A stretch of DNA of 64,000 bases from Flavobacteriales bacterium (GCA_017795025.1 CP051243.1:62001-126000), one strand, 5' to 3'. Shown: positions 16,782 to 25,273, counted from the first letter of the stretch. Notes: generated by a model not told the origin, from the sequence alone. Made by a program: numbers and translations.

Positions 16782-17671
16782 GCGTCCTGGGTGCTTTGGA
16801 TGAATATTTCATTGAGCGAGGGGATTTCTTCTTTAAAGCTGATTAATCCGCTGTTCAATAGGGATTGAATCAATTCCTCTTTCGCGTCATCTCCAATATT
16901 GATGCGATAGCTAAAGTCTCCTTGACCTTTTGACCTTAATGATTCGCTTTCCCAGCTAGGCTTAGCAGCTTGCCAGGCTTGGGCCGTTTCGGCTATAAAC
17001 CAACCACTTTTGTACTCACTTTTAACCGTATGTAACTTTCCTCCAAGTAAGCGACTGCCTTTATTGATAAGCACAATATCCTCGCAAAGCTCTTCTACCG
17101 ATTCCATGCGGTGGGTCGAAAAAATGATGGTGGCACCACGCTCATTCAAGCCCAAGATTTCATTTTTAATGACCTCAGTATTTACCGGGTCAAAGCCGGT
17201 AAAGGGCTCATCTAATATGAGTAATTCAGGCTCGTGAATCACACTGGCTACAAACTGAACTTTTTGCGCCAGACCTTTAGATAGGGACTCGACCTTGGCG
17301 TCTTTTCGGTCCCAAAGTTCAAAGCGGTTGAGCCATTCCTTAATCCGCTTTTGCGCAGTGGACTTACTTAATCCTTTAAGCTGAGCTAGATAGAGCAGTT
17401 GTTCCCCAATTTTCATTTTGGGGTATAAACCGCGCTCCTCAGGGAGGTAGCCAATTTGCTTAATGTGTTCGGCCTTTAAGGCTTGGCCTTTGAAATACAC
17501 TTCGCCTTCATCGGCGGCTAAAATTTGATTTAAGATGCGAATAAAGCTGGTTTTGCCAGCGCCATTAGGTCCTAATAAACCAAATATGCTGCCTTCCTTT
17601 ATGCTCAAGTCCAAGCCTTTTAGGGCTTGATGGTCGCCATAGGATTTTACAATACCCTTCGCTTCAATCAT
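16778..17671 (-). CDS. ABC transporter ATPase (NatA-like)
   Basis: The ATP-binding subunit of 297 residues partnering the ABC-2 permease. Walker A GPNGAGKTS lies near 34, the Q-loop at YLPEERGLY near 77, the signature ESLSKGLAQKVQ near 128 (LSKGLAQ in place of LSGGQ, typical of this subfamily), Walker B LLILDEPFTGFD near 150, and the H-loop FSTHRM near 184. A C-terminal extension of about 80 residues is usual for NatA-like proteins. It starts two bases after the dnaJ stop, so the heat-shock cochaperones and this exporter are on one message. Confidence 0.9.
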   Translation of the reverse strand: MIEAKGIVKSYGDHQALKGLDLSIKEGSIFGLLGPNGAGKTSFIRILNQILAADEGEVYFKGQALKAEHIKQIGYLPEERGLYPKMKIGEQLLYLAQLKGLSKSTAQKRIKEWLNRFELWDRKDAKVESLSKGLAQKVQFVASVIHEPELLILDEPFTGFDPVNTEVIKNEILGLNERGATIIFSTHRMESVEELCEDIVLINKGSRLLGGKLHTVKSEYKSGWFIAETAQAWQAAKPSWESESLRSKGQGDFSYRINIGDDAKEELIQSLLNSGLISFKEEIPSLNEIFIQSTQDA

Positions 17672-17672
17672 T

Positions 17673-18815
17673 TTAGCTAAACATTTCTTTTACCTTATCG
17701 AAGAAGGATTTGTCGCTGCGATCGGGATTTGGGGTAAAGGCTTCATCGGCCTGCATCTCTTCGAACATCTTGCGATGTCTGCTATCCACATTTTTAGGGG
17801 TCCAAACATTAACATGAACCAATAAATCACCGGTACCATAGCTTTCTACGCTGGGTAAACCTTTGTTTCGAAGACGTAAAATCTTTCCACTTTGGGTTCC
17901 GGAATCGAGTTTTACTCGCGCTTTACCATTTAGGGTGGGGATATCCACCTTGGTTCCTAAAACGGCATCGGGAATACTGATGTAAAGTTCGTAATGCAAG
18001 TTGTTGCCATCTCTTTGCAGGTCGTCGTGAGGCAGTTCTTCAATTTGAACCAAGAGGTCGCCATTCACGCCATCCAAGGGACCGGCGTTACCTTTTCCGG
18101 CAACTTTTAGCTGCATACCTTCTGCGACTCCAGCCGGAATTTTCACCTCTACTACATCCTCTTTACGAATCATCCCGTGCTCATCGGCTCCGGCAGGTTT
18201 CTTATCAATGGTTTTTCCGAGGCCATTACAATTAGGACAGGTACTGGCGGTTTGCATTTGTCCTAGGATGGTATTGGTTACGCGACTTACTTGACCACGC
18301 CCTCCGCAGGTATTACAAGTGCTAAAGCTCACCCCATCGGCCGGAACGAGTCGTTTGATGCGAAGTTTTTTAGTTGCGCCATTGGCGATTTCTTCCAAAC
18401 TCAGTTTTACGCGCACCCTAAGGTTTGATCCTTTAAAAACGCGACGACCGCCGCCACCGCGACCGCCAAATCCACCAAAGCCTCCGCCTTGGCCACCAAA
18501 AGCTCCGCCGAAGATATCTCCGAATTGCTCGAAAATATCGTCCATGCTCATGCCCCCGCCAAAACCGCCGCGGCCACCACCAGCAGCGCCACCTACACCG
18601 GCATGCCCAAATTGGTCGTAACGCTGACGTTTCTCTTTGTTGCTCAGGATTTCATAAGCTTCAGCCGCTTCCTTAAACTTGGTTTCTGCCTCGCTGTCAT
18701 TGGGGTTTTTATCAGGATGGTACTTAATGGCCAATTTGCGATACGCCTTTTTGATTTCGGCTTCGCTAGCACTTTTAGATACTCCTAATACCTCGTAATA
18801 ATCTCGTTTTGCCAT
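17673..18815 (-). CDS. dnaJ: Chaperone DnaJ with half of the zinc domain
   Basis: The Hsp40 cochaperone that delivers substrates to DnaK and stimulates its ATPase. The 380-residue protein has a J domain with HPD at 33-35, a Gly/Phe-rich linker (71-125) and the two-part C-terminal peptide-binding domain. Canonical DnaJ has four CxxCxGxG motifs; this one has two, CNTCGGRG (167-174) and CPNCNGLG (193-200), which correspond to motifs 2 and 3 forming zinc centre II. Motifs 1 and 4 (centre I) are replaced by non-cysteine sequence. Overall length is normal, and related flavobacteria may share this. It follows grpE by eight bases. Confidence 0.95.
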   Translation of the reverse strand: MAKRDYYEVLGVSKSASEAEIKKAYRKLAIKYHPDKNPNDSEAETKFKEAAEAYEILSNKEKRQRYDQFGHAGVGGAAGGGRGGFGGGMSMDDIFEQFGDIFGGAFGGQGGGFGGFGGRGGGGRRVFKGSNLRVRVKLSLEEIANGATKKLRIKRLVPADGVSFSTCNTCGGRGQVSRVTNTILGQMQTASTCPNCNGLGKTIDKKPAGADEHGMIRKEDVVEVKIPAGVAEGMQLKVAGKGNAGPLDGVNGDLLVQIEELPHDDLQRDGNNLHYELYISIPDAVLGTKVDIPTLNGKARVKLDSGTQSGKILRLRNKGLPSVESYGTGDLLVHVNVWTPKNVDSRHRKMFEEMQADEAFTPNPDRSDKSFFDKVKEMFS

Positions 18816-18823
18816 GCTAATGC

Positions 18824-19405
18824 TTATTCGCCTACTACCACGCGAGCGTAGCGTAGAATCTTTTTACCTAATAGGAATCCCTGTTCGATTTCATCCACCA
18901 CTTTACCTTTCATATCCTCGCTTGGTGCGGGAATGCGGGTAATGGCTTCCATGGTATCAACATCAAAGTCTTTTCCCACCGTGCTTTCCATCGGCTCTAA
19001 GCCTTTTTGCTTTAAGGTGTTTTCGAATTTCCCGTAAATGAGCTGAATACCTTCTTTGGATTCCTCGTCTTTCAGGTTTTGCAGGGCCCGCTTAAAATCG
19101 TCGACAATTGGCAGTAAAGCTGACATTAGTTCTTGATTAGCACTGCCAAAGAGTTCTACTCTTTCTTTCGCCGTCCGCTTGCGGTGGTTCTCAAAATCTG
19201 CGTACAAACGTAGCTTTTGATCTTTCTCGGCCTTAAGAGCTTCTTCGAGCTCTGCAATACGATCTTCCGGACTGGGCTCTTTGTTTTCTTCCTTATCTTC
19301 TTTAGTAGCTTCTTTTTCAGAGGCTTCTGATTGGTTTTTGAGCTCTTTTTCTTCGCTCATCTCCGCACTTTTATCTTGTTCTTGTACTTTTTCCTTAGTA
19401 CTCAT
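18824..19405 (-). CDS. grpE: Nucleotide exchange factor GrpE
   Basis: The nucleotide exchange factor for DnaK, 193 residues from ATG 19405. The first 60 residues are highly charged (Lys/Glu-rich) and probably disordered. A long dimerisation helix follows ([20 protein letters not shown]), with the GrpE signature [17 protein letters not shown], and then the beta domain ending in [16 protein letters not shown]. An in-frame start at 19471 would add 22 residues and run across the palindromic element at 19430, so it is rejected. It is the first gene of a seven-gene minus-strand operon ending at 12537. Confidence 0.93.
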   Translation of the reverse strand: MSTKEKVQEQDKSAEMSEEKELKNQSEASEKEATKEDKEENKEPSPEDRIAELEEALKAEKDQKLRLYADFENHRKRTAKERVELFGSANQELMSALLPIVDDFKRALQNLKDEESKEGIQLIYGKFENTLKQKGLEPMESTVGKDFDVDTMEAITRIPAPSEDMKGKVVDEIEQGFLLGKKILRYARVVVGE

Positions 19406-19429
19406 CTCGGTCGAATTTGTGCCATAAAA

Positions 19430-19445
19430 GGCAAATTGTTTGCCA
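19430..19445 (-). promoter_or_regulatory. Palindromic, sigma54-like element upstream of grpE
   Basis: On the minus strand the sequence TGGCAAACAATTTGCC contains the perfect inverted repeat GGCAAA-3 nt-TTTGCC. It also fits the sigma54 -24/-12 rule: GG, ten bases, GC (consensus TGGCAC-N5-TTGC; one mismatch, A for C). It ends 24 bp before ATG 19405, so a start site about 12 bp downstream would leave a short leader. It is either an operator for a dimeric regulator or a sigma54 promoter. No CIRCE element is seen. Confidence 0.4.
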
Positions 19446-19534
19446 TTGCCAAGATGGTGACAGCATGACACTCAAAAAAAAGCAGGGCTAGTCTACCTTA
19501 AGTTAGAAGGACGGCGCGGTGTTTTTAAGCCTGA

Positions 19535-21361
19535 TTATTGATAGCCCGCCGCTTGTAAACGAAACAGTTCTGCATAGAGTTCGTCGTTCGCCATAAGTTC
19601 ATCATGGCTTCCCAGCTCCAATACTTTCCCGTCCTTAAGCACCAAGATTCGATCGGCAATGCGCACTGTACTAAAGCGATGCGAAATAATGACTGCGGTT
19701 TTGCCATCACTCAGCTTGATAAAACGGTCAAAGGCCTCCGATTCGGCTCGTGCGTCGAGGGCCGAGGTTGGCTCGTCTAAAATCATCACAGGAGCATCCT
19801 TCATATATGCTCGGGCCATCGCTACTTTTTGCCATTGTCCGCCCGAGAGATCCTTACCACTCTTAAAGCGCTTTCCAAGTTGCTGATTAATGCCTTCGGG
19901 CAAATCGGCAATGACTTGCTTGGCTAAACTGCGATCGGCGGCATCTAATATGCGCAGTTCATTTTCGATTTCCTCGATTGAGCCTACCGCAATATTCTCC
20001 TTAAGGGTTAATTCGAAGCGCACGAAATCTTGGAAGATTACCCCAAAGTAAGCTTGATAAGCCTCGGGGTCGTATTCCTGAATGGGAGTACCATCTAGTT
20101 TAATTTCCCCTTCGGTGGGTTCATAGAAGCCTAAAAGCAGTTTGATGAGGGTTGTTTTTCCGGCTCCATTTTCTCCTACAAAGGCCAGTTTTTCGCCCGC
20201 CTTTAATTGAAAACTCATATTGCGAACTACCCATTTATCGGTATTGGGATATTGGAAGCCCACCTGATTAAACTCAAAGCCGTGCTTAATTTCTGTAGGC
20301 ATGGGATGATAGTTTTCCTTGCGGTTCCTTTGGAACTTTAAATCGAGAAAGTCGAAATAATCTTGGAGGTAAAGCGCTCGTTCGGTGATGGAAGTAAAGC
20401 GGGTGAAAAAGCCTTGCAATCTGCCCCGGAGTCGATTAAAAGAGCCAGAAAGAAAGGTGAGATCTCCCAGACTTAGGATTCCCAAGGCGGTGCGGTACAC
20501 TATGTAAACATAGGCGCCATAGTAAGTGCCGGTGCCAAGGATATTAAAGAAGGAGCCCCAGCGCGCACGTTGTCCTGCTAACTTCTTACTGGCTTGGTAA
20601 TAGACTTCCGAAAGCTTTTGGAAGCGATCAGCGATATATCCTGATAAGCCAAAGAGCTTCACTTCCTTAGCGGTGATGTCGCTAGCCCCAGCATATCGTA
20701 AATAGTCGAGTTCCCTTCGTTCTTGGGTCCAACTGCGGGCTAAGGAGTAGCCTGTTCCGCTAAACTTGATTTCGTTTAGGATAGTGGGGATTACGGATAA
20801 AATCAAAAGCAGGATTAACCAAGGCTCAAAGGCAACCACCCCCGCCAGAAGAGAGATAATAACGATAACATCTTCACCTTGAGAAAGAACGTTAGACATT
20901 AAAGCTACCCGACCCGTAGTTTGCCTGCGCGCCCTTTCCATTTTATCGTAAAATTCGGCGTCTTCTAAGTTGGCCAAACGAATTTCGCTGGTTTTTCGGA
21001 TGATGGCCACCGATGATTGAATGGCGTATTGATCGCCCAGTAAAGCATCGGTATAAGTTATGGACCGCCTCAACAAATCAGAACTTATGGCCAAGGTAAA
21101 CTCCAAGCCCACAAGGATCCACAATTCCTGAAAGTCCTTGTGCTCCAAGTCGATTTGAAAAAGGACTTCATCTACAATTAGCTTCCCAACATACAATAAG
21201 GCTAAGGGAAGAAAGGCGCTTATTATACGAGCAAGGAGGTTTCCATAAAACAGCAAGGGGTTAACCTGGCGGATTTCGCGGAAGAAGCGTGGAATAGTGC
21301 CCAGGGAGGCGAAGCTTTCGCGGAGGTTTACTTTTTGGGGTTCTAAGGTGGGTCGAGCCAT
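19535..21361 (-). CDS. ABC exporter, fused membrane and ATPase domains
   Basis: A 608-residue half-transporter that should work as a homodimer. Six transmembrane helices lie in residues 1-330. The ATPase domain (about 350-600) has Walker A GENGAGKTTL, signature LSGGQWQKVAMARA, Walker B PVMILDEPTSALD and H-loop ISHR. LSGGQWQ and the loose membrane-domain match resemble exporters of peptides, lipids or drugs; there is no peptidase domain and no neighbouring precursor gene. ATG 21361 (MARPTLEPQ) is taken; an ATG three codons upstream lies in the 3' arm of the hairpin at 21366-21384. The substrate is unknown. Confidence 0.88.
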   Translation of the reverse strand: MARPTLEPQKVNLRESFASLGTIPRFFREIRQVNPLLFYGNLLARIISAFLPLALLYVGKLIVDEVLFQIDLEHKDFQELWILVGLEFTLAISSDLLRRSITYTDALLGDQYAIQSSVAIIRKTSEIRLANLEDAEFYDKMERARRQTTGRVALMSNVLSQGEDVIVIISLLAGVVAFEPWLILLLILSVIPTILNEIKFSGTGYSLARSWTQERRELDYLRYAGASDITAKEVKLFGLSGYIADRFQKLSEVYYQASKKLAGQRARWGSFFNILGTGTYYGAYVYIVYRTALGILSLGDLTFLSGSFNRLRGRLQGFFTRFTSITERALYLQDYFDFLDLKFQRNRKENYHPMPTEIKHGFEFNQVGFQYPNTDKWVVRNMSFQLKAGEKLAFVGENGAGKTTLIKLLLGFYEPTEGEIKLDGTPIQEYDPEAYQAYFGVIFQDFVRFELTLKENIAVGSIEEIENELRILDAADRSLAKQVIADLPEGINQQLGKRFKSGKDLSGGQWQKVAMARAYMKDAPVMILDEPTSALDARAESEAFDRFIKLSDGKTAVIISHRFSTVRIADRILVLKDGKVLELGSHDELMANDELYAELFRLQAAGYQ

Positions 21362-21365
21362 AAAA

Positions 21366-21384
21366 GGCATTAATCAAATATGCC
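21366..21384 (-). terminator. Weak hairpin abutting the ABC exporter start
   Basis: On the minus strand, GGCAT/ATGCC (5 bp, 9-nt loop) is followed by TTTT and then directly by ATG 21361. It could be a weak terminator for the GNAT gene. The T-tract is short, so termination would be partial. Confidence 0.35.
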
Positions 21385-21420
21385 ACCAAGAACAATCCGC
21401 TGCCATTGCGTCATTAAGCT

Positions 21421-21915
21421 TTAAAGATCTTTAAGGTACCAAAGGCTACAACCCGGGTGACTTGTGCTAAGAGGCTGATTAATTTGGCGAAAGCCTTGTT
21501 TTTGGTAAATGCTTACCGCCTTGCTAAATACGGGTAGACTTTCGATATACAATTGTTGATAGCCCTTATTTATAGCCCAAGTGGTGCTCTTCTCCATCAA
21601 GCTTCTGCCAATCCCTTGGCCGCGCGCTTCCTTGGCGAGATAAAACTTCACTAACTCGGCACAGCCCTCGGGTAAGCCTTCGGTTGGATAAATTCCACAG
21701 GAGCCTAAAACCCGATCTTCATCTACCACAAGGTAAAAGACCGAGGCTGAGTTTTGGAAAAGCTCAAAGAGGGTATCGGTGGTGGGATCAGAGAAAACCG
21801 TTCCCTTTTGTTCGGCACCAAACTCTAAGAAAACCTGGCGAATCATTTGGGCAACCTTGGCATTATCCCTTGCTTCGATTTCACGAAACTTCAGATTTTT
21901 TATTTGTTTACTCAA
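21421..21915 (-). CDS. GNAT family N-acetyltransferase
   Basis: A 164-residue acetyl-CoA-dependent N-acetyltransferase. The acetyl-CoA pyrophosphate loop is at LAKEARGQGIGRSLME (about 93-108), after a beta strand AELVKFYL, and a C-terminal FRQINQPLSTSHPGCSLWYL follows. The only start upstream of the fold is TTG 21915, since the frame is closed by TGA 18 bp before it; the product then begins MSKQIKNLKFREIEARD. A tiny ORF (ATG 21934, eight codons) overlaps this TTG in another frame. The substrate is unknown. Confidence 0.82.
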   Translation of the reverse strand: MSKQIKNLKFREIEARDNAKVAQMIRQVFLEFGAEQKGTVFSDPTTDTLFELFQNSASVFYLVVDEDRVLGSCGIYPTEGLPEGCAELVKFYLAKEARGQGIGRSLMEKSTTWAINKGYQQLYIESLPVFSKAVSIYQKQGFRQINQPLSTSHPGCSLWYLKDL

Positions 21916-21972
21916 AGTCAGTAGATTTAATCATCTCATTTTCTGAAGCTCTCAGGTCTTAGAGGTCTTATA

Positions 21973-21987
21973 TTGTATTCGATACAA
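21973..21987. repeat. Short palindrome upstream of the GNAT gene
   Basis: TTGTAT-TCG-ATACAA, a perfect 6-bp inverted repeat with a 3-bp centre, lies 58 bp upstream of the GNAT start and close to the end of the next gene (21995). It could be an operator. There is no T-tract, so it is unlikely to be a terminator. Confidence 0.3.
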
Positions 21988-21994
21988 AGTATAG

Positions 21995-22813
21995 TTAATC
22001 CCAAAGGATTTGAACTGAATTCGAGCTGAGTTCATATTTAAATTGAATGCCTAGGGCGGAGCTAAAAACCGAGAAACCATCGATGTGCGGATGATAGGGG
22101 GCGTAAAGTCGGTAAGTACAGATGTCTGTGGCACTGATATAAGGACTGCTTTTAACATGAGAGTGCATTAGCATGCTTACCTTTAGGTCTGGCCTGCCAG
22201 GAACGGTGGTTTCCCCTGGTATCATCCGGGTATGAAACTTCATCTGGTCGAGCACCTCACCCTCGGCATCGATGAGGTAATAATAGTCATTACCAAAGGG
22301 GATAGGAGTCTTTTCCGAATGTCCCATAACAATGTACACCACAAAATTCTCGGCCGCTTTGGAGACGATGAAATTAGGATCATAATTGGGGGAGTAGGTG
22401 AAGTCGTAGGCCCCTTCTTGAAGGCCTTCAATAAAGCTTTTTTTAGCCTGCCAAAGGGATTGCTCTGCCTCGCTTAAGCGTAAATCTTCGTCTTGTATGG
22501 TATAATTTCCTTCGGCGAGGGGGAGGGGGAAGTAATAGCGTTGCAGGAGTTCCTCTTTCTTCTTGGATAGGATGCACACCACCATAGTATCTTGTGTAGC
22601 ATACACGATATAGCCACCCGATTTGCGCCGAAGTTTCCGACTTTCACGAACGAGGTCGGAGGCCCACCAAGCGGCCTTTTCATGATTATAAAGCCGATTG
22701 GCCTCTTGAACAATCGAATCGACCTTCGCTTGAATACTGAGGGTGTCTAACCCAGTTTGCCCGGAGGCTTGGCTTAAGAGGAGTAATAAAATTGCGCCAC
22801 AGATAATTTTCAT
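21995..22813 (-). CDS. Exported protein with JAMM-like metal-site motif
   Basis: A 272-residue protein that I do not recognise by family. It begins with a signal peptide (MKIICGAILLLLLSQASGQ) and has no other membrane segment, so it is probably periplasmic or secreted. Residues 217-230 fit the JAMM/MPN+ zinc motif H-x-H-x7-S-x2-D exactly: His217, His219, Ser227, Asp230 (HSHVKSSPYISATD). The motif comes after a beta-rich stretch (VYIVMGH, YYYLIDAEGEV, VSMLMHSH) and before a helix (ICTYRLYAP), in the order of a JAMM fold; the upstream Glu could lie in GHSEKTP near 170. If real it would be a metal-dependent hydrolase, perhaps an isopeptidase-like enzyme. The assignment is tentative. Confidence 0.6.
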   Translation of the reverse strand: MKIICGAILLLLLSQASGQTGLDTLSIQAKVDSIVQEANRLYNHEKAAWWASDLVRESRKLRRKSGGYIVYATQDTMVVCILSKKKEELLQRYYFPLPLAEGNYTIQDEDLRLSEAEQSLWQAKKSFIEGLQEGAYDFTYSPNYDPNFIVSKAAENFVVYIVMGHSEKTPIPFGNDYYYLIDAEGEVLDQMKFHTRMIPGETTVPGRPDLKVSMLMHSHVKSSPYISATDICTYRLYAPYHPHIDGFSVFSSALGIQFKYELSSNSVQILWD

Positions 22814-22864
22814 GCTAAGCGGTTAAAAGTTTACGGGCTAAGCTAAGGAATCAGATTCTTTTAA

Positions 22865-23335
22865 TTAAGATTTTAGGGCGCTCTGCAATTGCTGCAGGAA
22901 TTGCGCTTTTTGTTTTTTAGAGCCAAAAACCGCGATGGAGTAAGCTTCTTCTTGCTTGGTTCTTATGCCGATGGTTAGCGGTCCGCTTTGACCCCTAAAA
23001 AGACCGGTCATATTGATTAGGTCAAGCAGTAGAAAGGAACGATCGAAGTGCTTACTAAAGACTTTTATTTCTTGGATATCCTTAAGAGGGATGCTGCGCT
23101 TTTCAAATAAGATAGGATAGATACAGCGGTCTTCGAAGTAGAGTTCAGCGTGATCGATCTTCAAGGTTTTGAATCGAACCAATAAGGTTCCGCCTGCTGC
23201 CGCAAGGGCCATAAAAATAAAAAGCCTATGAAGGAGGAAACCAGCAAGTAAAGCAGCAAAGAAGAGCAGTAAAAGGAACCCCAAACTGATGTACCGCAGT
23301 AGATGCCGATTGCGAATTTCTAAGGGCATTTTCAT
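22865..23335 (-). CDS. Membrane protein with PH-like cytoplasmic domain, hypothetical
   Basis: A 156-residue protein with two adjacent hydrophobic segments (about 13-32 and 34-50). A soluble beta-rich region follows (FKTLKIDHAELYFEDRCIYP to the C-terminus) and ends in a helix (KKQKAQFLQQLQSALK). This layout resembles small bacterial PH-domain membrane proteins (bPH/YdbT-like), where the motif is a strand pair followed by 'IPLKDIQEIKVF', which is present near 80. The function is unknown. It is monocistronic or follows the JAMM-like gene by 51 bp in the reverse order. Confidence 0.6.
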   Translation of the reverse strand: MKMPLEIRNRHLLRYISLGFLLLLFFAALLAGFLLHRLFIFMALAAAGGTLLVRFKTLKIDHAELYFEDRCIYPILFEKRSIPLKDIQEIKVFSKHFDRSFLLLDLINMTGLFRGQSGPLTIGIRTKQEEAYSIAVFGSKKQKAQFLQQLQSALKS

Positions 23336-23348
23336 TTGGGTCGAAAAT

Positions 23349-23380
23349 AAAAAAAAGCGCCCCCGTTTCCGAAGGCGCTT
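23349..23380 (-). terminator. Intrinsic terminator of the tlpA gene
   Basis: On the minus strand, the 7-bp GC-rich stem AAGCGCC/GGCGCTT (23380-23374 with 23361-23355) runs into a T-tract of about eight bases. It ends the DUF4290-murA-tlpA transcript 24 bp beyond the tlpA stop. Confidence 0.85.
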
Positions 23381-23403
23381 AAGGTTCTATTACCCCTTAT
23401 ATT

Positions 23404-23952
23404 TTATTTTTTCATTTTCTCGAGGGCATTGCGCAAGGCGCTTCCACGTAAATTGCGCGCTAAGATGGTACCATCACCAGCAATTAAGTAGGTTGCCGGA
23501 ATACCGGTAACGCCATAAGCTTTAGAAGCGGCATTATTCCAACCTTTTAAGTCACTTACATGACTTTCCCATTTTAAGCCATCGGATTCAATAGCATTAA
23601 TCCAATCGTTTTTATTGCGATCTAAGGAAACGCTAAATACTTCAAAGCCGCTACCATTTTTAAATTCGGCGTCTTTATAGGCGTTATAAGTTGCTACTAC
23701 ATTTGGGTTTTCAGCCCGACAAGGACGACACCAAGCGGCCCAAAAGTCAATCAATACTACTTTACCTTTTAAGTCGGAAAGCTTACGTACTTCTCCATTG
23801 GGATCCTTCATCTCAATTTCCGGAGCCTTTTGACCGATGGAAGGGCCACGGTTTTGATCCTCGGCATTGGTCATGCCTTCAACAAAGCCTAAGCCAATAA
23901 AGCTTAAGGTGGCTAATCCAAGTATGAAAAGAGGTTTCTTAAATAAGTTCAT
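23404..23952 (-). CDS. TlpA/ResA-like thiol-disulfide oxidoreductase
   Basis: A 182-residue exported thioredoxin-fold protein. A signal peptide or N-terminal anchor covers residues 1-26 (LFILGLATLSFIGLGF). The thioredoxin domain carries the redox pair in FWAAWCRPCRAENPNV (WCRPC near 74-78) and the cis-proline segment TGIPATYLI near 151. Members of this family reduce periplasmic disulfides, for example in cytochrome c maturation, or act in oxidative stress. It is encoded ten bases after murA and shares its transcript. Confidence 0.88.
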   Translation of the reverse strand: MNLFKKPLFILGLATLSFIGLGFVEGMTNAEDQNRGPSIGQKAPEIEMKDPNGEVRKLSDLKGKVVLIDFWAAWCRPCRAENPNVVATYNAYKDAEFKNGSGFEVFSVSLDRNKNDWINAIESDGLKWESHVSDLKGWNNAASKAYGVTGIPATYLIAGDGTILARNLRGSALRNALEKMKK

Positions 23953-23961
23953 GACAGTGTT

Positions 23962-25269
23962 TTAATTAACTCTTACAATTTGTGCGCCAATTGCCCGGAG
24001 GCGTTCGTCAATATTCTCATATCCACGATCAATTTGCTCGATATTGTGGATGGTACTGGTGCCGTCGGCGCTTAAGGCGGCAATCAGTAGAGAGATACCC
24101 GCGCGAATATCTGGACTGGTCATGGTGGTTGCCTTTAAGGGTGTCGCTTTATCCATACCAATTACAGTAGCGCGGTGCGGGTCGCAAAGAATAATTTGCG
24201 CGCCCATATCTATCAATTTATCTACAAAGAACAAGCGGCTTTCAAACATCTTTTGATGAATTAAGACCGAGCCGCGGGCCTGGGTAGCGACTACCAAAGC
24301 AATGCTTAATAGGTCGGGGGTAAAGCCCGGCCAAGGGGCATCAGCAATGGTTAAGATGGAGCCGTCAATAAAGGTTTCAATCTCATAATGATCTTGTTGC
24401 GGGACGAGTAAATCGTCGCCTTCCCTTTGCACTTTGATACCCATTTTGGAGAATACGGTTGGTATTACCCCTAGGTCATCGTAGCTCACATCTTTGATTC
24501 GGATTTCAGAGGAGGTCATGGCGGCCATGCCAATCCAAGATCCGATTTCAATCATATCTGGAAGAACGCGGTGTTCGCATCCACCTAATTCTTTTACGCC
24601 TTCAATCTTTAAAAGGTTGGAACCCACACCCGAGATTTTTCCGCCCATGCGGTTAATCATTTTGCAAAGTTGCTGTAGGTAAGGTTCACACGCAGCATTG
24701 TAGATGGTGGTTGTTCCTTCGGCTAAAGCTGCGGCCATCACAATATTGGCAGTACCGGTTACCGAGGCTTCATCTAAAAGCATATAGGTTCCGGTCAGCT
24801 TTTTAGCTTCTACTCCGTAAAAAGATTCCCCAGGCTTATAGCGAAATTTAGCGCCTAATTTCTGGAAGCCAATAAAATGCGTGTCCAAACGTCGACGCCC
24901 AATTTTATCACCTCCAGGTTTGGGGATATAGCCTTTCCCGAAGCGCGCCAATAGCGGCCCAACAATCATGATGCTCCCTCTTAAGGAAGCCCCTTTGATT
25001 TTGAACTCTTCGCTTTCGAGGTAATCGAGGTTTAGGTCATCTGCCTGGAAGCTGTAAATACCATGACCTTTGCGCTGCACTTTTACTCCTAAATCGGCTA
25101 GGATGTCAATGAGCTTATTAACATCCACAATATCGGGGATATTGGAGATGGTAATTTTCTCCGGGCTCAAGAGGGTAGCACAAATAATTTGGAGGGCTTC
25201 GTTTTTCGCCCCTTGCGGGGTGATGGATCCGCTTAAACGGTTTCCGCCGGTTATTTGAAAAGTTCCCAA
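23962..25269 (-). CDS. murA: UDP-GlcNAc enolpyruvyl transferase MurA (Asp in place of catalytic Cys)
   Basis: The first committed enzyme of peptidoglycan synthesis; it moves enolpyruvate from PEP to UDP-N-acetylglucosamine in the cytoplasm. The 435-residue protein has the inside-out alpha/beta barrel repeats and the active-site lysine in AKNEAL (Lys22). The mobile loop reads KPGGDKIGRRRLDTH, so the cysteine that corresponds to E. coli Cys115 is Asp121 here. Cys-to-Asp enzymes are active and are not alkylated by fosfomycin, as known for mycobacterial and chlamydial MurA. It follows the DUF4290 gene by four bases. Confidence 0.96.
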   Translation of the reverse strand: MGTFQITGGNRLSGSITPQGAKNEALQIICATLLSPEKITISNIPDIVDVNKLIDILADLGVKVQRKGHGIYSFQADDLNLDYLESEEFKIKGASLRGSIMIVGPLLARFGKGYIPKPGGDKIGRRRLDTHFIGFQKLGAKFRYKPGESFYGVEAKKLTGTYMLLDEASVTGTANIVMAAALAEGTTTIYNAACEPYLQQLCKMINRMGGKISGVGSNLLKIEGVKELGGCEHRVLPDMIEIGSWIGMAAMTSSEIRIKDVSYDDLGVIPTVFSKMGIKVQREGDDLLVPQQDHYEIETFIDGSILTIADAPWPGFTPDLLSIALVVATQARGSVLIHQKMFESRLFFVDKLIDMGAQIILCDPHRATVIGMDKATPLKATTMTSPDIRAGISLLIAALSADGTSTIHNIEQIDRGYENIDERLRAIGAQIVRVN

Positions 25270-25273
25270 GGGC

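Noticed and set aside
18319-18621. Proline-rich ORF on the plus strand opposite dnaJ
   Set aside because: It is the complement of the Gly-rich linker codons of DnaJ; the composition follows from that and there is no start context or homologous fold.
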